A stretch of 64,000 nucleotides of DNA, from positions 42,980 through 106,979 of IMG/VR virus record IMGVR_UViG_3300032020_000845. The stretch is one strand, 5' to 3'. Below are positions 24,281 through 33,500 of the stretch, piece after piece. A program made the position numbers and the translations under genes. Numbering within the stretch: position 1 is the first letter of the stretch; every line of letters starts with the position of its first letter. Origin of the DNA: a virus. The notes under the pieces were generated by a model, which was not told the DNA's origin, made no database searches, and saw only the letters and a list, made by a program, of their open reading frames with translations.

Positions 24281-24914
24281 ATTTGGACAATTAAAAAGTT
24301 CTTTTGATGTTGAAGTTTTAAAATTGGAACGTATCAAAGGACGTTACGAAGAAAAAAAGAAAACTCTTGAAAATATTACTTCTAAACTTAAAGAAGATGA
24401 AGAAAGAGTAGAGATTTATAAAAATGTTCTTCTTTTGTTTGAAAAAGCAAGTGTTGTCGCTCGTAGAAAAATTAAAGATGAAATAGAACTATTAATTACG
24501 CATGGCCTTCAGTCCGTGTTCGAAGATCCAGGTATTGCGTTTAAAGTTGAGTTTGTGAGTCGTCGAAACCAAATAGAAGCAGATTTTTATTTGGAGTGGA
24601 TTGAACAGGAAAAAAAGATTCGAGGTAATATTGTAGATTCATTCGGGGGAGGTATTGTAGATATAATTTCTTTAGTTTTAAGACTTGTAGTATTAGAACT
24701 CTCTGGAACTCTAGGCCCTTTGTTCTTAGATGAACCTGGTAAAATGCTGTCAGAACAGTATATTCCAAATTTTGGTAATTTCTTAGTTGAACTAAGTAAA
24801 ACATTTGGTAGACAAATAATTTTAATTACTCATGATGAATTGCTTTCTGCATATGCCTCGAAGACGTTTGTTGTTAGTTTAGATGAAAAAGGGGAGAGTG
24901 TTGTAAATGGCTAA
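24270..24914 (+). CDS. sbcC: SbcC/Rad50-like ATPase, C-terminal half
   Basis: The 214-residue protein begins with coiled coil, then DSFGGGIVDIISLVLR (ABC signature region), PLFLDEPGKML (Walker B and D-loop) and LITHDEL (H-loop). These are the features missing from the N-terminal half at 18508-19641. The two proteins together make one complete head domain, with the zinc hook at the end of the first. Five kilobases of other genes separate them. No Walker A is present here. Confidence 0.88.
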   Translation: MKNKFGQLKSSFDVEVLKLERIKGRYEEKKKTLENITSKLKEDEERVEIYKNVLLLFEKASVVARRKIKDEIELLITHGLQSVFEDPGIAFKVEFVSRRNQIEADFYLEWIEQEKKIRGNIVDSFGGGIVDIISLVLRLVVLELSGTLGPLFLDEPGKMLSEQYIPNFGNFLVELSKTFGRQIILITHDELLSAYASKTFVVSLDEKGESVVNG

Positions 24915-25329
24915 AAGGAATACAATTTTTAAGCAGTTCGAAGAACAAGTGGGTCAGTGGTTTGGCGTTCACAGAAATCCATTGTCTGGGCAAAATAATA
25001 GAGACGATAGTGGTAAAAAACGTTTGGGAGATATCCTTTACAAGTTTGTAGCAGTAGAAGGAAAAACAAGACGTAAAAATTCTGTTATTAGTAGAGCATA
25101 TGAAACTAAAAAATTAGCAGAAAAACATAATAAACAATGGTTACATTTTGAACGTTTAGTTGGTGATACTAAGACTATTATTACTGTTTGTGATGAATCG
25201 TTAGTGATTAAGTTTGTAAAATTGCTAAATCTTCTATTTCAAGACGAAAAATTTGCAAGTGAAGTTATTGATTTAATAGAACAAAGATTGGAGGAGATAA
25301 AGAAAAATGAGGATTCCAATAATAAGTAA
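24907..25329 (+). CDS. Putative PD-(D/E)XK nuclease or resolvase
   Basis: The 140-residue protein shows RLGDILYKFVAVEGKTRRK, a pattern of Asp then Glu-x-Lys on the next strand typical of PD-(D/E)XK nucleases. An NPLSGQNNR stretch precedes it. Phages often carry a small Holliday-junction resolvase of this fold near SbcCD. Confirmation requires profile comparison. It overlaps the SbcC half by eight bases. Confidence 0.6.
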   Translation: MAKRNTIFKQFEEQVGQWFGVHRNPLSGQNNRDDSGKKRLGDILYKFVAVEGKTRRKNSVISRAYETKKLAEKHNKQWLHFERLVGDTKTIITVCDESLVIKFVKLLNLLFQDEKFASEVIDLIEQRLEEIKKNEDSNNK

Positions 25330-25720
25330 TTGGATTGACAAACAAATAGAACAAAAAATAAAAGAGCAAAAGGATTTGTTAACTAGCTTTTCTGAGCAGT
25401 CGCGTGATATTATTTTACAAGATGACGAATTATTGAGTGCAATGGCAAAACAAAGAGTTCTTTTATTAAGACAGAATAGGAAACCAATTGCAATTTTTAT
25501 TAGTGAAAAAACCTTTGATATGATTATATCGAAGATAGCTATTCCTATTATTTATGATAAAATTTATAGTTCAATAGAAAAGATAAAGGAAGGCAGGATT
25601 CCAGTGACCGATATTGCAAAAATACCTGTTTATGTTAATCCTTTATTGAAAGATGCTATGTTATTTGTTGTAGGCGCAATAGTTTGGAAAAGTTTTAATA
25701 ATGGAGAAGAAAATGGATAA
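25307..25720 (+). CDS. Unknown protein, 137 residues
   Basis: No family recognised. The N-terminal half is helical; the C-terminal part has hydrophobic stretches ending LLKDAMLFVVGAIVWKSF, perhaps membrane-associated. It overlaps its neighbours on both sides, so it belongs to the operon. Confidence 0.5.
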   Translation: MRIPIISNWIDKQIEQKIKEQKDLLTSFSEQSRDIILQDDELLSAMAKQRVLLLRQNRKPIAIFISEKTFDMIISKIAIPIIYDKIYSSIEKIKEGRIPVTDIAKIPVYVNPLLKDAMLFVVGAIVWKSFNNGEENG

Positions 25721-27116
25721 CAGTAGGAAAGACAGAAAGCTTGTAGATTCTTTTTTAATTGAGTATGAAGAAGTACTTAAAAGAGTAAAGAATGAAGATA
25801 ATATAGAAAGGGAAGTAGCTAAGTTTTTGGGTATTTCTGTTGAAAAACTTTTTCAAATAAGTCAGAACTATCCAAAATTTAAATTGCCTTTTATATGTTC
25901 TTCCCTTCCAAAAATATTACAAGAAAAAGGTTTTGAAATTGCCTCTGTAGTTTTTTGTACTTATCATGGTATTAGAAGTGCTACACGGCAATTGGTTGAA
26001 ATCGATCTTGATAAAACTGTTGAAGTCGTTACTTTGGGTCAATACTTCGTAACAAAAAAAGATGAAAAGTTTGTTGTTTCAGTAGATTTTGAAAGCAATA
26101 TGTTTGTGGGTTGGATTTATGTTTATTCAAATGAAAAAAATAAGGAAGGGGCTTCTCAAGTTATTACCGATTTGGATTTATGGCTCCAACAGAACAATTT
26201 TCTAAAAGGAAAAAAAATTACTTCTTTTGGGAAATTTTTGAAATTAAAAAAATATAGTTGGGAAGATATAATTTTTTCGGAACAATTAGAGACAGAAATA
26301 AAACGAAATATTGAGAAATATTTATTAAATTTTAAAATATATTGTGAGAATGGTCTCCCAACGAAACGGGGAATTTTATTAGCGGGTCCTCCAGGTATAG
26401 GTAAAACTCTTTTAGGAAAAGTTTTAGCATCTACAATTAAGAACACTACTTTTATTTGGGTTACTCCTAAAAGTTATAATCCTAATCACGATTATATTAA
26501 TATGTTATTTGACTTGGCAATAGAAACCGCTCCTACTATATTATTTATGGAAGATGTTGATTTTTATGGTACAAGCAGATCTAATGGAAATAATTCATTT
26601 GTTCTTGGGGAATTTTTAAATAAAGTTGATGGTCTTGTAGAAAATGAGGGTGTTTTAATTATAATGACTACAAATTATCCAGAACTGCTTGACAAAGCTA
26701 TAAAAGAGAGGCCAGGAAGATTTGATAGATTAATAACAATCCCTTTTCCTGAAAGTAAGGAACGTTTGAAAATGCTTAAACGTTTTTGTAAAGATTTAAG
26801 GGTCTTTCCTAATGTAGATTGGGAAAGTATTGTAGTTTCCACTGATAGATTTACTGGAGCCTTTTTGAAAGAGCTTGTTATAACGGCAGCGGGCCTTGCT
26901 ATCGATGAAGGTTCTTTAAATAAAGATGGAAAAGTTATTTTGAAACAAGAGTATTTTGATTCTGCTATTAAAATTTTGAAAGAATATAGTGAAATGCAAA
27001 CAAAAAAGACTGTAGGATTTGGGAATACTCAAGATTCTGAAGAACTTTGTGAAGAAGCCGTATACCCAACTGAAAAGGGTGATTTTTATAAAATGGATAC
27101 TGGAGAAATAGAATGA
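25713..27116 (+). CDS. AAA+ ATPase (FtsH/CDC48-like)
   Basis: The 467-residue protein has a roughly 220-residue N-terminal domain, then a single AAA module: GPPGIGKT (Walker A), ILFMEDVDF (Walker B), MTTNYPE (sensor 1) and RPGRFDRLI (arginine finger region). No protease or helicase motif follows. The closest general type is the BCS1/CDC48/FtsH clade of protein remodellers. It could remodel replication or host proteins. ATG 25713 follows GGAGAAGA. Confidence 0.85.
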   Translation: MDNSRKDRKLVDSFLIEYEEVLKRVKNEDNIEREVAKFLGISVEKLFQISQNYPKFKLPFICSSLPKILQEKGFEIASVVFCTYHGIRSATRQLVEIDLDKTVEVVTLGQYFVTKKDEKFVVSVDFESNMFVGWIYVYSNEKNKEGASQVITDLDLWLQQNNFLKGKKITSFGKFLKLKKYSWEDIIFSEQLETEIKRNIEKYLLNFKIYCENGLPTKRGILLAGPPGIGKTLLGKVLASTIKNTTFIWVTPKSYNPNHDYINMLFDLAIETAPTILFMEDVDFYGTSRSNGNNSFVLGEFLNKVDGLVENEGVLIIMTTNYPELLDKAIKERPGRFDRLITIPFPESKERLKMLKRFCKDLRVFPNVDWESIVVSTDRFTGAFLKELVITAAGLAIDEGSLNKDGKVILKQEYFDSAIKILKEYSEMQTKKTVGFGNTQDSEELCEEAVYPTEKGDFYKMDTGEIE

Positions 27117-27382
27117 CAAAAAGAATAAAAGATAAATTTGATGGTTGGAAAGTGCTTGACAATGAAAAGCTTAAAGAACGTAGACAACAAATGAAACCTC
27201 CCTATAACATTAAGAGACGTATGGCAAAAGAGTTAGGGATAGACCCAAATCTTCTCAAAAAATACGAAGAGTTACAAATATTTCCTTCATTAGACACTTT
27301 TAAAAAATTGTGTCTATTTCTTCAATTATCCGCCGATGAACTGCTTGGGCTTGAAATAATAGATGACGACTCTGTAGACTAA
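27113..27382 (+). CDS. XRE-family helix-turn-helix regulator
   Basis: The 89-residue protein holds an XRE/Cro-like HTH (RRMAKELGIDPNLLKKYEELQIFPSLDTFKKLCLFL is spread over residues 35-70), ending in LSADELLGL, typical of this family. It overlaps the AAA+ gene by four bases and is the last gene before the switch to the packaging/giant-protein block, so it may regulate that switch. Confidence 0.8.
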   Translation: MTKRIKDKFDGWKVLDNEKLKERRQQMKPPYNIKRRMAKELGIDPNLLKKYEELQIFPSLDTFKKLCLFLQLSADELLGLEIIDDDSVD

Positions 27383-27407
27383 AGTCTATTTTGCTTTCAA
27401 TTTTTTT
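27375..27407 (+). terminator. Weak terminator-like hairpin
   Basis: TAGAC at 27375-27379 pairs with GTCTA at 27384-27388 around a TAAA loop that contains the regulator's stop codon. T-rich sequence follows (TTTTGC and then seven T). The stem is only five base pairs, so efficiency is doubtful. A TATAAT at 27417-27422 nearby could mark the next promoter, but no matching -35 box is seen. Confidence 0.4.
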
Positions 27408-27486
27408 GTCAATCTCTATAATAGTAATAGAAGTAATGATTTAGTAGGCTTGGAAACAGGTCTATTTTTGTATTTTTGGAGGAAAG

Positions 27487-27621
27487 ATGTTAAAAAAGAG
27501 AGCAAAAGGTACTCGAACTTTACTGAAATGTGAAAAGTGTGGGAAAAAAGTTTCTACTCTTTATGATGGTAACGATGGGAAAAAAGTTTGTGCCCAATGT
27601 CTTGAAAATAGTGGAAAATAA
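27487..27621 (+). CDS. 44-residue zinc-finger-like protein
   Basis: ATG 27487 follows GGAGG and encodes a basic N terminus, CEKCGKK, and a second knuckle CAQCLEN about 20 residues later. It is a minimal zinc ribbon placed between the XRE regulator and the first giant protein. It could assist regulation of the late block. Confidence 0.55.
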   Translation: MLKKRAKGTRTLLKCEKCGKKVSTLYDGNDGKKVCAQCLENSGK

Positions 27622-27647
27622 TTTTATTGAAATAACGGAGGTAAGAT

Positions 27648-30551
27648 ATGTCACTTAATAGTGTTCGAAAATTATGCGGTGGAGAGATTCCAAGTTTTAT
27701 GAAAAAAGCTTTAGTTACCTTAGCGTATAGAGAAAAAGTTACTTTTTTGAAAGAAAAAGGGGCTATGTTATTCACTGACAAGGGATTTACAAAAATCGGT
27801 TGGAATCTTTTTCGTAAAACGCAGGATCCTGACGCTGGGTCGATCTGGACTGTTACAGCTATTAAAAATGATAAAGGTGAAGAGGAAAAATGGCTCGTGG
27901 CTTATGTTGATGAAGATAATAATGTGTTGCGAAAAGTGAAAGCTTCTATAAAGAAAACTGCACAAGAAGAACCTTTGAGATTTAGGCCAAGCAAAACATA
28001 TTTTCTAACAAATGAAGATTTAGAAGAAATGGAAATAGAACCAAGAAAAGGAGTTAGATTTGAGACTGATAGACTTGAATTTATTTGGGGGACATATGAA
28101 TTAGTAAGACAGAGTATTTCTCAGGATGGGTGGTGGGTAAAAGAAGTAAAACTTGGTCCTCCTTATGGAGAAACAGAAAAAGGTGCTTCCACAAAAATCT
28201 CTCACACTCCAGGAACAATTGTTCAAATAACTGTTCCTCACGGAAACCTTTATGAAAAATATAATGGTAAAATAGGAGAAGTAGTTGCTGCAGTTCCAGA
28301 CCGTTCTAAAGTTAGTTTTAAAGATATGCCTCCTTTTTGGTTTGAAGATAATGTAATTAATCCAATTGTTCCTTGCCCTCTTTGTAATGCAAATGTTTCT
28401 TTACAAATGTTAAAAAAGGTTGGGAAAGTTAAGTGTAAATGTAATGCTTTTTATACTTGGAGACAATTAGAAAAGATTGCAAATAATGATAGAATAAATA
28501 AAGTTGCTGCTGAAAAAATAAAGAAAATTGCTGATACTACTACAATAGAGGAAATAGATTTAGGTGGAGGTAAAAAAATTACTGTCGATTATAATAATTT
28601 TGATAACATGTATAGAGCATTTCTTACAAATGAACAAGGAATAACTGAGTCTGCCGCTACTAGAAATACTAAAGATGAAATTTATGAATGGGTTGAAGAA
28701 AAGAAAACAGAACTTAAAAAAACCTCTACAAAAACCGCTCGAATTGAAGAAAGAAAAGGTGAATATTGTGTAATAGCAGAATCTGGTAGAAGTATGGGAT
28801 GTTACTCTACAAAACCAGAAGCTGAGAAAAGATTAGACCAAGTAGAAATGTTTAAACATATGAAAGGTAAGAAAGCTCAGTTAACTGAACAAGATCCTGA
28901 TTATATTCCTGGATGTCCAGCATGTGAAGAAGCTGTAAAATGTGGTCTCGATTTTGAAGAAACTCATTCAACAGGATTTCCTGGTTTTTTGCAATTAGAA
29001 GATCCAGATACAGGTAAAGAAAGACTTATTCCTAGTCCTCATTATACATATGAAGAAAGAAAAAGATTAAGAGGTAAGAAAGCATGGAAAGATTCTAAAG
29101 GGGAAGAGATCAGTGCTGGAGATTTTGTTCTTTACGCCAGAGATCAAGGATATGACATAGACGCAATAGTTAGGGCAATCAACCAGAGTGGGAATGCCAC
29201 ACTAGAGTTTGACGATGGGAGAGTTATCTATGATGTTCCTGTGACAGGACTGGTTAAATCAGGATCGAAGAAGAAAGCACAAGAGGAACATAAATTATCG
29301 ACGGAAGAAATTATGCAACTTTTAGAGAGTACTAATACAGGGGGTTATTTTTATGCAGATAATTGCCGAATAAATTATTCAAGTGTTTCTGGTTGGTATT
29401 GTAAAGATTTTATTGGTGGTGAAATGGATACTTATAATATTACGGAGGATGAAGCAAGAAGAAAAATAGAAGAAAGTCTAGGAGATGGGAAGTTTGCTTC
29501 TAAAACTGCTCAAAATGTTATTATGTGGTTTGATAGTCCAAATGTTTTAAAAAGTTTAAAGCATTTACAAGGACCTCCAACAAGTCCTGCTACAGAAAAG
29601 CCTTTTGAAAAACCTGAAGAAGAAGGTGATGAGGATGAATTAGAACCTGAAGAAGAGGTTGAAAAAGAAGCTTCGAGGAAAACTGTAGCGGATCCTTTTA
29701 CGAACAAAAGATTTAGAATAGTTAACTTAGATAAATTTAGTATGGGTGATTTTGATATAGAAGATGAAGAAGAATATGAAGAACTTTTAAGACATAATAA
29801 TAAATATGCTCTTGTTACAGGTATTGCTATTTTAGGGTGGACTTTAGAAGAATATTATGTTGATGTACGCTTTGATGACGATTATATAATAACAGGCTTA
29901 AGTGTGTATCATTTAGAAGGAATAAAAGAAGCATCAACAAAAACAGCTCAAACTAAATTTGAATTAGAAGAATTAGTAAAAAAATATCAAAAAGGTTTTC
30001 CAGATATTCCTGAAAGTGATATTAGGGTAGGTATAAAATATGTATTAAAACAACACCCAAACAAAAATCCTGAAGATTTAGATGCGGAAATTGATGGAGA
30101 ATTACAAGCTATCTATGAGGATTTTTATAAACCAAGATTAGCTTCAATAGAAATAGTTGGTAAAAAAATTGAAAGTATTGTAAAAGAAGCAGATGGAATG
30201 GAAAGTTTAAGGGGTGGAGGACAGGGAGGAGGTTCAAGTAAATTGGAACCAATGCAATGGAATGTGCAGGAATCAAAATATCCTCCTCTGCCTAAAGAAG
30301 AAGAAGAGGAAGGTAAAGAAGTTCCTGAAACGGAAGAAGTTGAAAAAATTATAGTAGAAATTGACCCGGAAAGTAAATCTGTTCACGTGAATTTTAAGGG
30401 AGAAAAAGAGGGAGAAAAAGAGGGAGAAGAAGAAGTAAAAACTAAAGAACCAACAGAAATTCCTAAAGGAGCTGAAGTTCCTCCTGAAACAAAAGAAAAA
30501 GAAACAGAAGAGGGAGAGGAAGTTACGCCGGAGTCGCCAGTCGTTTTTTGA
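27648..30551 (+). CDS. Giant modular protein A (967 aa) with KTA linker motifs
   Basis: No single family covers this protein. It is a string of small domains split by short basic motifs: ASIKKTAQ, TSTKTAR, GKKAQ, KKKAQ, ASKTAQ, ASRKTVA and ASTKTAQ. Domains include a zinc-ribbon-like CPLCNAN...CKCNAFY region near residues 245-265, a segment of the GCYSTKPEAEKRLDQVE type seen in phage proteins, a beta-rich DDGRVIYDVPV domain, and a Pro/Glu-rich acidic C terminus. The N terminus, SLNSVRKL, itself resembles the linker motif. It precedes terminase and probably belongs to the virion or to packaging; this is inference. Confidence 0.6.
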   Translation: MSLNSVRKLCGGEIPSFMKKALVTLAYREKVTFLKEKGAMLFTDKGFTKIGWNLFRKTQDPDAGSIWTVTAIKNDKGEEEKWLVAYVDEDNNVLRKVKASIKKTAQEEPLRFRPSKTYFLTNEDLEEMEIEPRKGVRFETDRLEFIWGTYELVRQSISQDGWWVKEVKLGPPYGETEKGASTKISHTPGTIVQITVPHGNLYEKYNGKIGEVVAAVPDRSKVSFKDMPPFWFEDNVINPIVPCPLCNANVSLQMLKKVGKVKCKCNAFYTWRQLEKIANNDRINKVAAEKIKKIADTTTIEEIDLGGGKKITVDYNNFDNMYRAFLTNEQGITESAATRNTKDEIYEWVEEKKTELKKTSTKTARIEERKGEYCVIAESGRSMGCYSTKPEAEKRLDQVEMFKHMKGKKAQLTEQDPDYIPGCPACEEAVKCGLDFEETHSTGFPGFLQLEDPDTGKERLIPSPHYTYEERKRLRGKKAWKDSKGEEISAGDFVLYARDQGYDIDAIVRAINQSGNATLEFDDGRVIYDVPVTGLVKSGSKKKAQEEHKLSTEEIMQLLESTNTGGYFYADNCRINYSSVSGWYCKDFIGGEMDTYNITEDEARRKIEESLGDGKFASKTAQNVIMWFDSPNVLKSLKHLQGPPTSPATEKPFEKPEEEGDEDELEPEEEVEKEASRKTVADPFTNKRFRIVNLDKFSMGDFDIEDEEEYEELLRHNNKYALVTGIAILGWTLEEYYVDVRFDDDYIITGLSVYHLEGIKEASTKTAQTKFELEELVKKYQKGFPDIPESDIRVGIKYVLKQHPNKNPEDLDAEIDGELQAIYEDFYKPRLASIEIVGKKIESIVKEADGMESLRGGGQGGGSSKLEPMQWNVQESKYPPLPKEEEEEGKEVPETEEVEKIIVEIDPESKSVHVNFKGEKEGEKEGEEEVKTKEPTEIPKGAEVPPETKEKETEEGEEVTPESPVVF

Positions 30552-30588
30552 AAATAATTAGAAAATAAAATTTAATTGGAGGTAAACA

Positions 30589-33500
30589 ATGTTAATTCCA
30601 AAAGAACCAGAAAAAAATAAAAAAACACACAAAAAGTGGTTTAAGGCAGAGAAGCTAAAAAAAGTTGCTAAGAAAGAATCGTTGCCTCAAGAAAAGGAAG
30701 ACTTAATAAGAAAACATGGACAATCAAATATGAAAGAAACTGTTCTTTCATACGCTTGCACAAATTGTAAACATTCCTTTAGTGCTAATAGTTTAAGAAA
30801 AGAAATTATTGAGTCTGCAAAAAAAGGAAGCACTCTTGTTTATTGCCCAAAATGTGGTCTATTTCTTGTTGCAGATCGTAAAACAAAGATTCCTTCTAAA
30901 CTTGGTTCAAAAATAAACAGGAACGCTGATCTAACTGCTATATATCCCAATCAAGGAATAGTTCCAGGCTATGTGCCTAATACTTGGGTTGATCGTGCTT
31001 TACTTGAAAAAATTTGTCACGAACTAGGAAAATATGCCGAATCAGTAGGTATGTTTAATCCTCAATTAAAATTTCAAAGAGGCATTCGAGGAAAAGTTCG
31101 TGAAGGTTCTCCTCAAAATGTGAAATACGCGGAGTATACAATAGAGTCTGTGGATAATTATGATGTTAGATTTCGTGTTATTGCTACTGCTGGAATTACT
31201 CCTATCGGAAAAGTAATAATTTCTAATGTGTTTAGAACCTTGGACGGTAGAGAAATATCGTTCACACAAGAAGGAGTTGAAGGTTTTGTATCAGGTAAAG
31301 TTTATGGTTCTCCAGACGTTAAACCTGTTGTTCCTCAAATTTATTACAAAGAGCGTGATCCTTCGAGGTTTAGAGAAATAGTTGCTTCAAAGAAAACCGC
31401 TTTTGTGAAAGGTATTGATGATATTCCTAATATGGAGTTTTCAGAAATGAAAAGAAAAGTTATGGAAAGGTTAAAACGAAAGTATCCAGAATTCAAAATT
31501 TCAGATCTTGATGCTTATTCAGATAATACTATTGACGGGATGAGAGATCATTGGACTGATTTTGGCAATCCTCGTATGACTGTTCAAGATTGGTTTGAAA
31601 ATGTTGTGGATACGATCGATGCTGATTTAGAGGAGGAGGCTAGTCAGTTTATTACTAGAAAAAAAACAGCAGCAGGTGTTCCTATTCCTGGTCAACAAAT
31701 TGAATATCAAGGAAAGATATATACAGTTGATACTGTTGTTGGAGATACTTCTATATTAAAAGATGAAACAGGATTACAAACAGCTCCGGTTCCTAATTTA
31801 GAGTTAAATATTCAACAAGGAGGTTCTGGTTTAGCAGCTCCTGCTGCTCCTATTACAGCTCCAGTTGCTAAAAAGATTGAAGAAATTGTTAAAAGAGGAT
31901 TAAGGGATGAAAAAACTTTAGTTCCATTTACTGAATCGGATCCTGATTATAGTGTTGCAAAACAAACTGATGTTGATCCAGATTTTAGTACTCCTTATGA
32001 GAAATCTGACCAAGGGATTCTTGAGGAAAAGGATAGAGCTGTTCAGCAAATGTTTAGAGGAGGAACTTCAGTAAGACCTACTAAATCTGCTGCAGAGATA
32101 AGATGGCAAAGAGTGAAGGATGAGTTTTATGATACAGTAGAACAAGATACTGGTCCTTGGGTTTTGAAAACCCTTTCTCTTGAATCATATGTGGATGTAC
32201 CAAAACATTGGCTAGATGCTTTGAGAAAAGATCCAGAAGGCCTTTCTCAAAATTTTGTTTCACATTGGGCTGAGAAACATAGTTATACGTTGCGAGACGA
32301 TGAAAAACGAGAACTTCAAAAATTATTTGTAGATTGGGTGTTTGAATTTGAGACTGAAAAAGAAGCTTCTCTAACCAAAACTGCTCCTGAAAAAGCTGAC
32401 CTTGAAAGTATGGTTCAAAAATGTATGAGAGACAAAGGATGGGAACATGCTAAGTGTATGAATTATGTTGCTGGAGGTGTTTGGCATAGAAAAGGGAAAG
32501 TAGATGGACTACATCCCGGAATGCATGGCCACACAAAAGATGGCTATAAATTTGTTATTCTTGATGTTCAGGGAAATGAAATTCAAGTTGACCAAGAAAA
32601 TATAAGTGGTTCTTTTTGGACTGACCGAAATGAATGGGAAGGAAAAGAAAGTCCTCAATATGTTGAAAAATCATTGGAACCAGGAATGTATGGAAATACA
32701 AAAGATGGTTATAAATTTGTTATTCTTGATGTTGAAGGAGATACAATTCAAGTTGACCAAGAAAATATAAGTGGTTCTTTTTGGATTGGTAGAAACGAGT
32801 GGGAGAAAAAAGAAGCTCCTCACTATCTCCAATATGTTGGAAAACCATTGGAGGAGGAAGAGGGAGAAAAGGAAGCTTCAATAAAGAAAATAGCTGAACC
32901 AACAGGTTATCACGAAACGGATGAAACAGGAAAACAAATTGAACTTTCTCGTTTAAGAACACTTGTTGAGGATTATTATAGAGCAGGACAATTTCCCCCA
33001 GATTTTGATTATACTAAAGTAATGTCAGAGGTTTCTCGAATGACAAGAAAACAACTATTAGATATTCTTGACAAAAAACTTAAAGATACTCATTATCCTG
33101 TTGTTCATGCGAAGAAGAAAACAGCTGTTAGAACAAATATGTTATGTGTTGATAGTGAAGGAGAAAAGATTCAGTTTAAAAAATTGGAAGATGTTTTTAA
33201 TGATTTAGATGATAGATTTTTATCAAATATATACGATGAATTGGAGTGGCTTCCTTTGGATTCGAGAAAACTTAAAGAGGTATTAAAACTACTTGGATAT
33301 TCTCGTATTACTAATAATGATATACAACAGTTATTACAATGGATAAAAGAAGAATCTCCAGAATGGTTTATGACTCTTGAAGAATATAAAAAAGTAGCGG
33401 AAGGATTTATTCAAGAAAGTCTGAAAAAAGTTGCTTCAACAAAAACAGCAGCTACAGTAGATGAGATTAATGAGATTCTTCAAAAAAACTATGGAATAAC

